A model generated the notes under the pieces. The model had not been told where the DNA came from. It saw only the letters and a list, made by a program, of their open reading frames with translations, and did not search any database. Below are positions 7,964 through 16,598 of a stretch of DNA of 64,000 bases, in pieces (positions within the stretch are counted from its first letter, which is position 1; every line of letters starts with the position of its first letter). The position numbers and the translations under genes were made by a program. The DNA is from Paenibacillus sp. FSL H7-0357. Its GTDB lineage: Bacteria; Bacillota; Bacilli; Paenibacillales; Paenibacillaceae. The DNA is taken from contig NZ_CP009241.1 of assembly GCF_000758525.1 (NCBI RefSeq), positions 5,580,001 through 5,644,000 of the forward strand. Direction: 5' to 3'.

Positions 7964-9805
7964 TTATCCTCCGGACAACTCAAAGCGCAGTGACAGCTTC
8001 ATGTTCTGCTCCATGCGGATGACCGCAAAATCAAGGGCATAAAAGGTTACCAGGCGTCCACGATGAGCTTTATGCTGCAATTCCTGGATTTCCGGGGCCA
8101 GCAGCTTATTGTCAAAGACAATCCTTAACGCAGCTTGATCCGAAGACAGGATGACTGCGTCTTCTTCAACCCGCGGCTTCAGCGGGGTAATAAATCTTTC
8201 CGTAACAGATTGAGGCGGAGAGGCAAACTGGTAGCTGTCTTCCAGCATAAGTACAGGCTGACTTGTTTTGGTCCATGTGAACCGGCGTTTCAGCCGCAGC
8301 AAACTGTTATCCGCATAGACCTGGGCCAGGTCAAGCGAGAAGGTTTCCGTCTGCTCCCCGCTCTCCATCTGAACATCGGCTGCACGGTGCTGCCCGCCCG
8401 GCGACTGGGCCATTCCGTTGATGATAGGAACAGAGTGTCCGAAACTTGCATTGCACAGAATATTGTAGCGTTCCGGGCCGAAATATCCGCTGGTATATTG
8501 CCCGGACCCCATATCTGCTAACAGTGTCGTCCCCTCGGCAAAAAGGATGAAATTACCGACATCGTTATGATTATGCGGCTCATCGTTGTGCCCGCCCTTG
8601 GCGGCAAATACAAACCGCCGTCCCTGCGATTCATGCCGGGAAATTAGCCACTGCGCTTCCGGCAGGTAGTAGGGAGCCGGCCTCCAGGGCTGTCCCTCCG
8701 TTTCCCCATGCTGCCAGATCAGATTGCGTAACGACGAAGCCCAGCGATAGCAATGATCCTCCATGTAAGCGGCCTCATAACTGCGCGACGGTATGTCAAC
8801 CTCTTCAAACCGGGCATGCAGATAGTGGGACAAGCCCATAAACACGCCTGCCACTGTCCGGGTATCGGAGAAGCTCACGGTATGGCACCCATCAAGAAAT
8901 GCTTTTTGCTGAAACATGGCAATTTGCCGGATTTTAGGTTCTGCCAGCAAATCGAGTGCTCCACCGGTCCGCGTCTTCAGCAGATCCGCAAAATAAACAT
9001 AAAATCCGAATCCGTATTGCCAATAACCATACCCCTCCGTGCACGCGCCATCAGCAGGATAGCCTGACAGAAAGCTGTCCATCGCGGGAAGTACACGGGC
9101 CAGCACGACCGCCGTATCCTCAGCATTGTCCAGGATATACAATGCTGCGGCTCCGACAGAACCTGCGCAGACGGCCGCCCAATTATGCTTGGATTCTTCC
9201 CAAAAAAAGCTGCGCTCGGTGAATGGAATCAGCACACGGTGAAGCACCTCGGAGATGACCCGTTTACGCACTAATTGCGGCAGATTATCCCCGTGCAGAT
9301 GCAGTAATTCTGCAAGCGCAAAAGCGGTTTCCGCCGAGAATAGATCTATTGTGGCTGCCGGAACCTCCTTGCCCGCTGCAATCGAACCTTCGGGAAGCGC
9401 GGGATCATTCTCCGCCTCACCGGCGAGATGTGCCGGAACGCACCAGGTATACTCGTCGCAGACTGCCCATAAGGTATCGCATAGCGCATCACGGAGCACT
9501 AGGTTATCCGGCTCCAGCCATGCCAGCAGCCCAAAGGTTCTCAGCCGGTTTCTCCTATTGAAATAGGCCGTCTCATACTCCATCCGGGTGCCTCTTTCGA
9601 AATAAATCCGAAATAATGTGTAAGAAAGCTCTGGAATCGCTGTTGCCAGCAGCGCTTCAGCCTCCGCCCGGATCTCTGCCAGCATGGGCTGCAAGGCCGG
9701 CGAACCGAGCACCTTCTGCCTCAGCATCTCCGGATAATCAGCCAGATACAGCTTGGACGATTCCGTGCGCAGCAGCATTTGTTTTATTTCCTTGATTTCG
9801 AGCAT
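7964..9805 (-). CDS. Heparinase II/III-type polysaccharide lyase
   Basis: The product has 613 residues: an N-terminal alpha/alpha toroid (about 1-330) and a C-terminal beta-sandwich typical of heparinase II/III proteins. The segment EPHNHNDVGNFILFAEG (near residue 410) matches the conserved metal- and substrate-binding His/Asn region of the family. It is followed by LLADMGSGQY and the FGHSVPIING segment. No signal peptide is visible, so it probably cleaves imported oligosaccharides inside the cell, handing unsaturated ends to the downstream GH88 enzyme. GGAGGGTT precedes the ATG closely. A divergent AraC-family gene upstream is the likely regulator. Polysaccharide-lyase family (PL12, PL15, PL21 or other) cannot be assigned by eye. 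Confidence 0.88.
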   Translation of the reverse strand: MLEIKEIKQMLLRTESSKLYLADYPEMLRQKVLGSPALQPMLAEIRAEAEALLATAIPELSYTLFRIYFERGTRMEYETAYFNRRNRLRTFGLLAWLEPDNLVLRDALCDTLWAVCDEYTWCVPAHLAGEAENDPALPEGSIAAGKEVPAATIDLFSAETAFALAELLHLHGDNLPQLVRKRVISEVLHRVLIPFTERSFFWEESKHNWAAVCAGSVGAAALYILDNAEDTAVVLARVLPAMDSFLSGYPADGACTEGYGYWQYGFGFYVYFADLLKTRTGGALDLLAEPKIRQIAMFQQKAFLDGCHTVSFSDTRTVAGVFMGLSHYLHARFEEVDIPSRSYEAAYMEDHCYRWASSLRNLIWQHGETEGQPWRPAPYYLPEAQWLISRHESQGRRFVFAAKGGHNDEPHNHNDVGNFILFAEGTTLLADMGSGQYTSGYFGPERYNILCNASFGHSVPIINGMAQSPGGQHRAADVQMESGEQTETFSLDLAQVYADNSLLRLKRRFTWTKTSQPVLMLEDSYQFASPPQSVTERFITPLKPRVEEDAVILSSDQAALRIVFDNKLLAPEIQELQHKAHRGRLVTFYALDFAVIRMEQNMKLSLRFELSGG

Positions 9806-9969
9806 TATTAACCCTCCTGATCAGTCCATCCCTTCATATCAACCAACCGAATACTGTTTGCTGTATTGAGTTATTTCCCCTCCTAGTTTACCTTTATAGT
9901 AATGCAAGTTCTTTGCGATTAATGTTTGATTTCTTGCGAATATTGCTATATGTGGAGGCCGTTAAACTT

Positions 9970-10806
9970 ATGAAACATTCCCAGTATTATGAGAAAATTG
10001 CCGCGCCTTTGTTGGCGGGAATCGGAAATTCACCCTTATCGCCTACAAAAGATTTTCACATTCATGACCATTATGAAATTTTCCTCTTTCTGAACGGAAC
10101 AGTGAACGGCTTCGTGGACCAGTATTGCTATCCGCTGCAAAGAGGGTCTGTGCTGGTATTCAATAATCAAGAAATCCATAAAATCATCAATTTGTCACCG
10201 GGGCCCTATGAGCGGGTAACCATCCATTTCAAAGCAGAGCTGGTGTATCCCTTCTGTACCGCGGAGACAAATCTCCTGGCCTGCTTCCAAAACCATCAAC
10301 CGGGCAAGCAGAACATTTCCCATATGGACGAACCTCAATTGAATGAATATATGCGGCTGGCTTCCCGGCTGATTGATGCGTTAAACCACCCGCAGTATGG
10401 CAGCGATGTGCTCGCCCTGACCTATCTTGTGCAGTTGCTGGTATTCATCAATGGTCTCTATAACAAGTCACATTCCCCGGTTCCCAGCATTATTTCCGCC
10501 TTGATCGAATCGGCAATCCATTATATCGACAACCATCTGCACACCGGCCTTTCGCTGGAGCAGGTTTCCAGTGAGCTGGCTGTTGATAAATACTATTTAA
10601 GCCACCTGTTCAAACAACAAACCGGGGGCACCCTTTACCGCTATGTACTGCTAAAAAAAATAGCTCTGGCCAAGCAGCTGCTGGCTGGAGGAAAATCAGT
10701 ATCCGAGACCTGCTACCTGGCCGGTTTTAATGATTATGCCAATTTCATCCGCACCTTTAAAAATATTGCCGGAGTTTCTCCCGGAAAATATAGCAAAAGC
10801 ACCTGA
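9970..10806 (+). CDS. AraC-family regulator, cupin type
   Basis: The protein is about 278 residues. It has an N-terminal cupin sensing domain (HDHYEIFLFLNGTVNGF, then GSVLVFNNQEIHKI) and a C-terminal AraC double helix-turn-helix (KYYLSHLFKQQTGGT and DYANFIRTFKNIAGVSP). The start at 9970 (MKHSQYYEK) is preferred: GTGGAGG lies about 11 bases upstream. An earlier TTG at 9913 would add hydrophobic residues without a ribosome site. It is divergent from the heparinase-like lyase and GH88 genes and most likely activates them in response to a sugar. The target is inference from position. Confidence 0.88.
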   Translation: MKHSQYYEKIAAPLLAGIGNSPLSPTKDFHIHDHYEIFLFLNGTVNGFVDQYCYPLQRGSVLVFNNQEIHKIINLSPGPYERVTIHFKAELVYPFCTAETNLLACFQNHQPGKQNISHMDEPQLNEYMRLASRLIDALNHPQYGSDVLALTYLVQLLVFINGLYNKSHSPVPSIISALIESAIHYIDNHLHTGLSLEQVSSELAVDKYYLSHLFKQQTGGTLYRYVLLKKIALAKQLLAGGKSVSETCYLAGFNDYANFIRTFKNIAGVSPGKYSKST

Positions 10807-10879
10807 GAAACCGGCCCATCTAGCCGGTGTCTTTGCAGCAGCAGAGCAAGTCCACTTCACCATACACCCCGCACCTTGC

Positions 10880-10908
10880 TTGACAAAGTTTCGATCAATA
10901 CTTAGAAT
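10880..10908 (+). promoter_or_regulatory. Sigma-A-type promoter of flavodoxin gene
   Basis: The -35 TTGACA (10880-10885) is a perfect consensus. A 17-base spacer is followed by TAGAAT (10903-10908), one base off the -10 consensus. It drives the flavodoxin-like gene 80 bases downstream. Confidence 0.75.
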
Positions 10909-10913
10909 TAATA

Positions 10914-10932
10914 TATCTTGATAATCTAGATA
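10914..10932 (+). promoter_or_regulatory. MarR-type operator palindrome
   Basis: TATCTTGATAATCTAGATA is a 19-base near-perfect palindrome (one mismatched pair) starting six bases after the -10 box, so a bound protein would block transcription. The TATCTxGAxxTCxAGATA pattern resembles boxes of MarR/DUF24 redox regulators such as MhqR. The regulator itself is not in the window. Confidence 0.55.
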
Positions 10933-10988
10933 ATCGTTAAATAACCTTCTCGTCTATCCAACATATTTATCTGAAAGGGTGCGGACCA

Positions 10989-11426
10989 ATGTCATTAGTC
11001 GTTTTATACGCTACAAAATCAGGAGCCACAGAGCAATGTGCCAAAATCCTATCGGAAGAGCTTTCTCACTGTACGCTTTGCAATATTGATTCCGGGAAAC
11101 CAAACCTGGAGGAATTTGATAGCGTTATTCTTGGAGCTGGAGTAAGAGACGGAAAGCTGTATAAACCGATCCGCGATTTCATCAAAAAAAATCAAACCGA
11201 ACTGCTGAAAAAGCGTGTGGGTTACTACATTTGCAACGAAAAGCCAAAAAAAACTGAAGAAATCATCGAGGCGAATTTTCCTGAGGAACTAAAAAAAGCA
11301 GCGGTCTGCATTGAATCCTTTGGCGGTTATAAGGCCTATGCCGCGCCGAAGGAAGGCACAGATCAGCTGAAAGGAATTTTCGTAGATAGAATAAAAGCAT
11401 TTTCCGAAAAGTTCAAAGAAGATTAA
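10989..11426 (+). CDS. Flavodoxin-domain protein
   Basis: This is a 145-residue cytoplasmic protein of the flavodoxin fold. The phosphate-binding loop YATKSGATEQCA sits at residues 7-18, and the second strand region DSVILGAGVRDGKLYKPIRDFI matches the flavodoxin_5/HemG-like group rather than classical electron-carrier flavodoxins. It probably binds FMN and acts in redox chemistry. The substrate is unknown. AAAGGGTG precedes the ATG by about seven bases. It is a single-gene unit with a strong promoter and an overlapping MarR-type palindrome, which suggests induction by a redox or quinone stress signal. Confidence 0.8.
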   Translation: MSLVVLYATKSGATEQCAKILSEELSHCTLCNIDSGKPNLEEFDSVILGAGVRDGKLYKPIRDFIKKNQTELLKKRVGYYICNEKPKKTEEIIEANFPEELKKAAVCIESFGGYKAYAAPKEGTDQLKGIFVDRIKAFSEKFKED

Positions 11427-11609
11427 AATACAAATCTATAAACATTCCCATATAAACCTTTTTATGTTATGTTGGATATATATGGGAGGTGATCAATGCT
11501 GCAAGCCTAACTTATGCTTCTGTGAGTACCCTTCAGTTGAATTCTCCATTTCTTTCGGCAGTGCTGGCTTCCGAAGCAAGTTCAATATCCATTTGAGGAG
11601 GAACTATGA
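11427..11609 (+). promoter_or_regulatory. Leader of the mannanase gene, with minigene
   Basis: This 183-base leader contains an exceptionally strong ribosome site, GGGAGGTGATC, directly in front of ATG CTG CAA GCC TAA (11494-11508), a four-codon minigene encoding MLQA. The true ribosome site of the mannanase, GAGGAGGA, follows about 100 bases later. The strong site with no gene of its own could be a translated leader or a decayed gene start. No long hairpin was seen. Confidence 0.35.
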
Positions 11610-13175
11610 ATGAAATCCGGCAAATTATTTTCGTTCCGCAGCATTAGTCTAGTGGCTCTGGCTTGCGTCCTCATCCTCTCCCTCTCACTCCCTCAGAAGC
11701 AGGCCGCAGCGGCAGGTACATCAGTCAAAGGATTTTATGTAAGCGGTTCCAATCTGTACGATGCAACCAATAGCCCTTTCGTAATGAGAGGCATTAACCA
11801 TGCACATACCTGGTACAAAAACGACCTGGAAACGGCCATTCCGGCCATAGCGGCCACCGGCTCCAATGTCGTTCGCATCGTGCTTTCGAACGGAAACAAA
11901 TGGTCCCTCGACAGTGTGGCAGATGTCCAGCATATTCTGGCGCTGTGCGATGAGTACAAGCTGACCGCTATGCTTGAAGTGCATGATGCCACAGGTTCAG
12001 ACAACATCTCTGATCTGAACGCTGCCGTAAATTACTGGATTAGTATAAAGGATGCGCTGATCGGCAAGGAAGACCGGGTCATCGTCAACATTGCCAACGA
12101 ATGGTTTGGTTCCTGGAGTACGGCTACCTGGGCCAGCGGCTATCAATCCGCCATTCCTGCCCTCCGGGCCGCGGGAATCAGAAATACGCTGGTCGTGGAT
12201 TCCGCCGGTTGGGGACAATATCCAGGTTCGATTTTCAACAGCGGCAATGCAGTGTTTAGCTCCGATCCGCTCAAAAATACGATTTTCTCCATTCATATGT
12301 ATGAGTATGCCGGTGGCACAGCCACAACAGTCAAAAGCAATATCGACAGTGTTCTGGCCCTCGGTCTGCCGGTTATTATTGGAGAATTTGGGTACAAGCA
12401 CACCAGCGGCGATGTTGATGAAGCGACGATCATGAGCTATTCGCAGCAAATAGGAGTAGGCTGGCTGGCCTGGTCCTGGTACGGTAATGGCGGCGGTGTC
12501 GAATATCTGGACTTGGCCAGCGGCCCGGCAGGCACGCTCTCGGAATGGGGAAATACCGTTGTGAACAGTGTGTACGGCACACAGGCAACCTCTATTCTGA
12601 ACAAAATCTATACAACGCCCGGTTATGTACCTGTTCCCGACAATGGAACCACTCCAACTCCAGCCCCAACAACGCCGTCACCAACAGCAACCGTCGCACC
12701 TACACCTACCCCAACTGCAGCCCCCACAGGACTTGCCCTCTACTACCGGGCTGCGGATACGAACATCAATGACAACCAGATCAAACCCCATTTCAATATC
12801 AAGAACAATGGGCCATCCGCAGTCAGCTTAAGTGACTTACAAATACGTTATTACTTCACCAAGGATGGGACACAATCGCTGAATGCCGTTATTGATTGGG
12901 CACAAATCGGTGCAGCCAACATCACTACCGCATTCGGCAACTTCAGCGGCACTTCCGCTGATTCCTATGTGGAGCTCACCTTTGGTTCAAACGCGGGCAG
13001 TCTTCCTGCCGGGGGACAGACCGGAGATATCCAGCTGCGCCTGCATAAAAGCGACTGGAGCAATTTCAACGAAGCCAATGACTACTCCTTTGACCCAAGC
13101 AAAGTGGATTTCAGCACATGGGATCATGTTACCCTGCACAAGAACGGCATCCTCATATCCGGCATTCGGCCTTAA
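11610..13175 (+). CDS. Secreted GH5 beta-mannanase with CBM3
   Basis: This secreted enzyme of 521 residues cleaves beta-1,4-mannan. It has a signal peptide (about 1-35) and a GH5 barrel (about 38-330) opening MRGINHAHTWYKNDLETAIP as in Bacillus mannanases of subfamily 8. The acid/base Glu is in NIANEWFGSW (about residue 164) and the nucleophile Glu in IIGEFGYKHT (about 259). A Pro/Thr-rich linker (about 350-375) joins a C-terminal family 3 carbohydrate-binding module starting GLALYYRAADTNINDNQIKP, which anchors to cellulose. GAGGAGGA seven bases upstream fixes the ATG at 11610; the ATG at 11606 is out of frame and soon stops. It is monocistronic, with its own terminator. Confidence 0.92.
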   Translation: MKSGKLFSFRSISLVALACVLILSLSLPQKQAAAAGTSVKGFYVSGSNLYDATNSPFVMRGINHAHTWYKNDLETAIPAIAATGSNVVRIVLSNGNKWSLDSVADVQHILALCDEYKLTAMLEVHDATGSDNISDLNAAVNYWISIKDALIGKEDRVIVNIANEWFGSWSTATWASGYQSAIPALRAAGIRNTLVVDSAGWGQYPGSIFNSGNAVFSSDPLKNTIFSIHMYEYAGGTATTVKSNIDSVLALGLPVIIGEFGYKHTSGDVDEATIMSYSQQIGVGWLAWSWYGNGGGVEYLDLASGPAGTLSEWGNTVVNSVYGTQATSILNKIYTTPGYVPVPDNGTTPTPAPTTPSPTATVAPTPTPTAAPTGLALYYRAADTNINDNQIKPHFNIKNNGPSAVSLSDLQIRYYFTKDGTQSLNAVIDWAQIGAANITTAFGNFSGTSADSYVELTFGSNAGSLPAGGQTGDIQLRLHKSDWSNFNEANDYSFDPSKVDFSTWDHVTLHKNGILISGIRP

Positions 13176-13214
13176 AATGTGACTTTCTATCCCCATTACT
13201 GAAAGTAATCCTAT

Positions 13215-13277
13215 AGCGGTGGCCCATTCGGCCTTTGCCTGTAAGACGGGCAGGGACCAAAGGACCGCCGCTTTTCT
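13215..13277 (+). terminator. Mannanase terminator
   Basis: AGCGGTGGCCC pairs with GGACCGCCGCT (one wobble, one mismatch). An inner hairpin TGCC...GGCA sits within the loop, and CTTTTCTATT follows. Confidence 0.75.
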
Positions 13278-13312
13278 ATTGTTAGTTGGACTGCAAACTT
13301 ATTAAAGATTTA

Positions 13313-13744
13313 TTATTCCTGCCGAATTTCATCAGCGGCTGATTTCAAATAGGCTATTAGATCAGCTACCTTATTCGCGACAGCTAATTCCGCCTGCGAA
13401 AGTCCAATTATATTAATCGTGCATGCTTCTGTTAGAGATTCACATGTATTATCGATCACGGTAAGCACATTTTGACGCAACTCGGAGCCTGCCGACTTCA
13501 CGATCGGCTCTTGAACCAATTGATAGCCGCCCCGAACCGGATTGGCATAATGCCCCCCGCTATTACGCACAAGATCGCGTATTGCCCCTGTATACATACC
13601 AGTAGTAAAATTCGCACCGTTGGAAGAATGCCGTTCAACATAACTTCGCATTTCTTCAATGCCATGTATCGCACCATCTTGAAGCAATTGTTTAATATAA
13701 TATCTGATTTCCTCAGCGTTTGAGCTAAATTGTTCTCCACTCAT
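13313..13744 (-). CDS. Hypothetical protein, 143 aa
   Basis: I do not recognise this family. The start at 13744 (MSGEQFSSN) is chosen because TAGGAG lies nine bases upstream; the TTG at 13753 would overlap that site. The first 80 residues look like a small winged-helix-like fold (EEIRYYIKQLLQDGAIHGIEEMR, then TTGMYTGAIRDLVRNSGGHY, then GGYQLVQEP). The second half is helical with a hydrophobic centre (CTINIIGLSQAELAVANKV). There is no signal peptide or membrane segment. It lies at the left edge of the AT-rich accessory island and is convergent with the mannanase gene. Its place among immunity-type genes hints at a related accessory role, but that is only context. Confidence 0.6.
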   Translation of the reverse strand: MSGEQFSSNAEEIRYYIKQLLQDGAIHGIEEMRSYVERHSSNGANFTTGMYTGAIRDLVRNSGGHYANPVRGGYQLVQEPIVKSAGSELRQNVLTVIDNTCESLTEACTINIIGLSQAELAVANKVADLIAYLKSAADEIRQE

Positions 13745-13960
13745 TCTGATCAACTCCTACTCTTTATAAATTTCACAATCCTATATTCGCTTTAAGTATA
13801 CAAGTAAAAAAGTATGCATACAATCAAAAAAACTTCTGAACTTTAGAAGTTTCAATCAAAAAACAAAAATTAAGCTTACATTCTATAGTTCTCTATAAAA
13901 AATAAACCTTGATTTCTCAAGGTTTTCATACGTAGGCCGGGGATAAAGTGATTATTATTC

Positions 13961-14272
13961 TTAAAGCTTATAGCGTTCGTAGTAGTCTTCTGCTTGAATC
14001 TCAAGCGTTGCATAATCGGTAATCCCATTTTTCTTAAAGAAGTTGTCATATGCTAACTCGTCTGTAAATCTGTTTTTTGTTTTGAATTTAAAATAGCTGA
14101 AAATTTCCTCACATGATCCAGTAAGTTCTTCCCCATACTTGCGGTTCCTATTGTAGCTTTTGAGGCCTTCTATTATCTGTGTAGCCTCATTCCGGTTAAA
14201 CGGCTTTCCTGTGAGATACATCTGAATCTTGGACACCGCTGTTGTGCCAGCCTGACTTCCATCGTATTTCAT
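13961..14272 (-). CDS. Hypothetical protein, 103 aa
   Basis: Unrecognised small soluble protein. The start at 14272 (MKYDGSQAGTTAVSKI) is preferred because AGGAGAGGTG lies nine bases upstream. The longer frame to 14365 has no ribosome site. It is charged and helical, with NRNEATQIIEGLKSYNRNRKYG and a C terminus rich in Asp, Glu and Tyr (DYATLEIQAEDYYERYKL). It sits within the accessory island, AT-rich like its neighbours. No function is proposed. Confidence 0.6.
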   Translation of the reverse strand: MKYDGSQAGTTAVSKIQMYLTGKPFNRNEATQIIEGLKSYNRNRKYGEELTGSCEEIFSYFKFKTKNRFTDELAYDNFFKKNGITDYATLEIQAEDYYERYKL

Positions 14273-14397
14273 AATAAACAGCACCTCTCCTACCTTCGTA
14301 TATTTTGCTTTCCTTCTAGCATTCAGAAGCTTCTTAATACTAACCCACAAGGAACTAATTGTCAAGAATTTCAGAAGTTCTAATGTTTAAATTAACA

Positions 14398-14514
14398 AAC
14401 ATTAATAGAATGATCATCCGAAGTACAAATATCCTCATTACACCGAAAAGGGCCACGACGAATGCTGTGGAAATTGATATATTTAAAGTTGGTGACGATG
14501 TAACAAGTGGTTAG
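14398..14514 (+). pseudogene. Possible toxin-tail scrap
   Basis: An open frame without start or ribosome site reads through to TAG at 14512-14514, ending TTNAVEIDIFKVGDDVTSG. It sits about 70 bases upstream of a putative immunity gene. Polymorphic toxins place their C-terminal toxin domain just ahead of the immunity gene, so this may be a toxin end, but the domain is not recognised. Confidence 0.25.
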
Positions 14515-14581
14515 CCAACAGGCAAGATAAAGCGTCTCGCCTATCAGGTTTTTAATTCAAATATAAATGGAGGCCTCAAAT

Positions 14582-14995
14582 ATGTACAAAGAACTAGATA
14601 ACCTTTTATCGGCTGATACATCAGTAGATTCGTGGTACGATGATGGCTGTGTCATTGCAAGCGAGATGCTTTCGGAGTTTAACCCAAGTGATTGGGTTGA
14701 ATTATCTAATCAAGTGCAAAATAAACCTATAGAGTGGCAGAGAAAATTAGCGTATAGTTTGGATAATGAATGCAATGTAAATGAATTCAACATTTTATTA
14801 TCATTGCTCAGTACGAATGATGAGGAATTATTCGAAATATGTATTGACACACTAAGAAGTTTTACAAATCAAGAAATTAAGAAAATGATATTAGATAACC
14901 CAAATATACTCCAACGTATAAATGACTCATTACACACTGCTAGCCTACCAGTAAAGAAAATGCTCCAAGATTTCCTTTCGAAAATCCATTTGTGA
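14582..14995 (+). CDS. Putative immunity protein (Imm30-like)
   Basis: This is a small acidic cytoplasmic protein of about 137 residues. The start at 14582 (MYKELDNLLS) is preferred since GGAGG lies eight bases upstream; the ATG at 14567 overlaps that site. The sequence is made of short alpha helices of HEAT-like character: DWVELSNQVQNKPIEWQRKLAYSL, then EFNILLSLLSTNDEELFEICIDTLRSF. This resembles immunity proteins of the Imm30 type found next to polymorphic toxins. Its neighbours are SMI1/KNR4 immunity proteins. The family call is tentative; the position in an immunity cluster is clear. Confidence 0.5.
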   Translation: MYKELDNLLSADTSVDSWYDDGCVIASEMLSEFNPSDWVELSNQVQNKPIEWQRKLAYSLDNECNVNEFNILLSLLSTNDEELFEICIDTLRSFTNQEIKKMILDNPNILQRINDSLHTASLPVKKMLQDFLSKIHL

Positions 14996-15055
14996 TTTTG
15001 TGGATTAGATGTTAATTAGGTTCTTAATGAGATAGCCACGTCTCTATCTGGACAG

Positions 15056-15229
15056 CTTGGATGAACATGAGGTTGAGTATCTAGAAGAGTATGTGGAACT
15101 GGTGAAGAACAAATATATAGAATTAACTCATAAAGCCCAATAATATAGAAAGACAATGATCCTTGTCGATGAAGATATTCCTAGTGAGTTTAGGCATTCA
15201 GTGGTCAGTCTACAGTAAAATAGAAAATC
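15056..15229 (+). pseudogene. Short decayed ORF scraps
   Basis: Two short stretches without starts are seen. One (about 15042-15143) ends EYVELVKNKYIELTHKAQ at a TAA. The next (to about 15219) reads MILVDEDIPSEFRHSVVSLQ and stops. Neither has a ribosome site. They look like tails of decayed genes between two immunity-type genes. The families are not recognised. Confidence 0.25.
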
Positions 15230-15245
15230 AAAAAGGAAAATAACT

Positions 15246-15674
15246 ATGGCGAATATGGATCGAGGAAACAAGACAATAACTATAAATGAAATTCGTGAAT
15301 TTGAAGGTAAATATGTTCTAAAGCTTCCTGAGCAGTATATTGATTTTTTGCTTAATAATAATGGTGGGTATCCTAAAGCATCTACATTTAAGATTTCTGA
15401 TGAAGCGGGTGAAAGTGTCGTAAATAAATTTTACGGGATCGGTGATATGAAGGGGAATTTGGCTAAGGTATTTGAGATTTTAGATGGTGAGCTGCCTGAA
15501 GGTTTTATATCAATCGCTAGTGATCCAGGAGGAAATGAGATTTGTATTGGAATTAGTGAGAAATACTTTGGAAAAATATATTTTTGGATGCATGATATGG
15601 AGTCAGATGAAGAAATGGAAAACATGACTTTTTTAAAAAACAGTTTCAACGATTTTTTTGATAAATTATATTAG
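15246..15674 (+). CDS. SMI1/KNR4 (SUKH) immunity protein
   Basis: This is a 142-residue SUKH-1 superfamily protein. The family signature runs through the whole length: EIREFEGKYVLKLPEQYIDFLLNNNGG, YPKASTFKISD, then GFISIASDPGGNEICIGISEKYFGKIYFW, and a C-terminal SFNDFFDKLY. In bacteria such proteins are usually immunity proteins that bind and block a cognate nuclease or other toxin of a contact-dependent or secreted polymorphic toxin system. AAAGGAAAAT precedes the ATG. No toxin gene stands upstream, only scraps. It is clearly a paralogue of the SMI1/KNR4 gene 1.5 kb downstream (same LPEQYIDFLL/LPNHYRDFLL core), so the cluster grew partly by duplication or repeated gain. Confidence 0.88.
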   Translation: MANMDRGNKTITINEIREFEGKYVLKLPEQYIDFLLNNNGGYPKASTFKISDEAGESVVNKFYGIGDMKGNLAKVFEILDGELPEGFISIASDPGGNEICIGISEKYFGKIYFWMHDMESDEEMENMTFLKNSFNDFFDKLY

Positions 15675-15839
15675 GGATTGGCTCTAATATACACCCCACA
15701 CAATGCCGAGTGATTCGGGCGGCTTAGCCCAAGCAGACTTAACTCAAATAATATCAGTATAAGAATTCTTCCATTTTACTTGTACGCACAATTACGCTAG
15801 CAACTTCTCCCCCGGTCTGAGAACTGCACGGAAATCGAA

Positions 15840-15983
15840 ATGGCCCTTTTCCTCTCCCGTAAGCTGAACCTGCCTGATCCCAAAACATATGTTTCTGACG
15901 CCCCCGCCCCCTCTTCCCTGCGCAATATCCATTTTAAAATCGGCCTGTTTGATGTAACGCTGAATCGATGGGAGGTAGTTCTA
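15840..15983 (+). pseudogene. Possible toxin/linker remnant (copy 1)
   Basis: The frame upstream of the next gene encodes LFLSRKLNLPDPKTYVSD and then runs into it without its own stop. The DNA and protein resemble the stretch at about 19748-19810 (FLLSSELDVPNPNKTHGPD). Two similar fragments, each ahead of an immunity-type gene, suggest remains of a shared toxin or toxin-linker sequence. GC content is higher than in the gene that follows. Confidence 0.35.
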
Positions 15984-16598
15984 ATGTATACAAATTATAG
16001 TCAAGAAAGAAATTTCCTATATACTAAACCCTATTTCGCTAAAGTGATTGTGGATACAGTTTCAAATGGATTTGACTGGTTCGGGAACGACGAGAGGGGT
16101 CAATTAGGGAGAATCATAAAGGAGAGTAACTTTACAGACCTTATATGTGAATTGGTTCATATTTTTAAGGAAGGGCTGCCAAACTACTACGAGCTTTCTT
16201 CACTTTTTAGTATGAAATATGAAATAGTACAAGGATATTTGATATCTCGTTATGGATTAGAAACTGCTCGAAAAGAGAAAGAAGAGTTTGAAAGACGGTT
16301 TGGTAAAGGTAAAGCAGGTATGGATAACGGAGACAAAATTATTTGCAGAGTCGAAAAAGTTGAACGTAAAGATCAAGATATATCTAAAATAGAAATGGAT
16401 ATTGACATGGAGTGTTTAAAAATCAATGACCTTTATTTATTTGTCAACGAAATACCAGATCTGAATGAACTGAAAACCATCATAGAGGCAAAGTTTGATG
16501 ATATTCACATTTCGGTTGGTAATAGATTAATTCTCAAAGAAAAAACTTATAGGATTATTGTTTTAGAAGATGAAAATAGGATGACCAGTGCTGAATGA
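15984..16598 (+). CDS. Putative immunity protein, unknown family
   Basis: The product has 204 residues. The start at 15984 (MYTNYSQERNFLY) is chosen because GGGAGG lies nine bases upstream and the composition changes there; the open frame to 15840 is probably debris from another gene. There is no signal peptide or membrane span. Features are NGFDWFGNDERGQLGRIIKESNF near the N terminus, a Lys/Glu-rich helix around residue 100 (RKEKEEFERRFGKGKAG), and a C-terminal half rich in beta strands (KIICRVEKVE, LYLFVNEIPDL, NRLILKEKTYRIIVLED). I do not recognise the family. Because it lies between two SMI1/KNR4 genes, I infer an immunity role. Confidence 0.55.
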   Translation: MYTNYSQERNFLYTKPYFAKVIVDTVSNGFDWFGNDERGQLGRIIKESNFTDLICELVHIFKEGLPNYYELSSLFSMKYEIVQGYLISRYGLETARKEKEEFERRFGKGKAGMDNGDKIICRVEKVERKDQDISKIEMDIDMECLKINDLYLFVNEIPDLNELKTIIEAKFDDIHISVGNRLILKEKTYRIIVLEDENRMTSAE

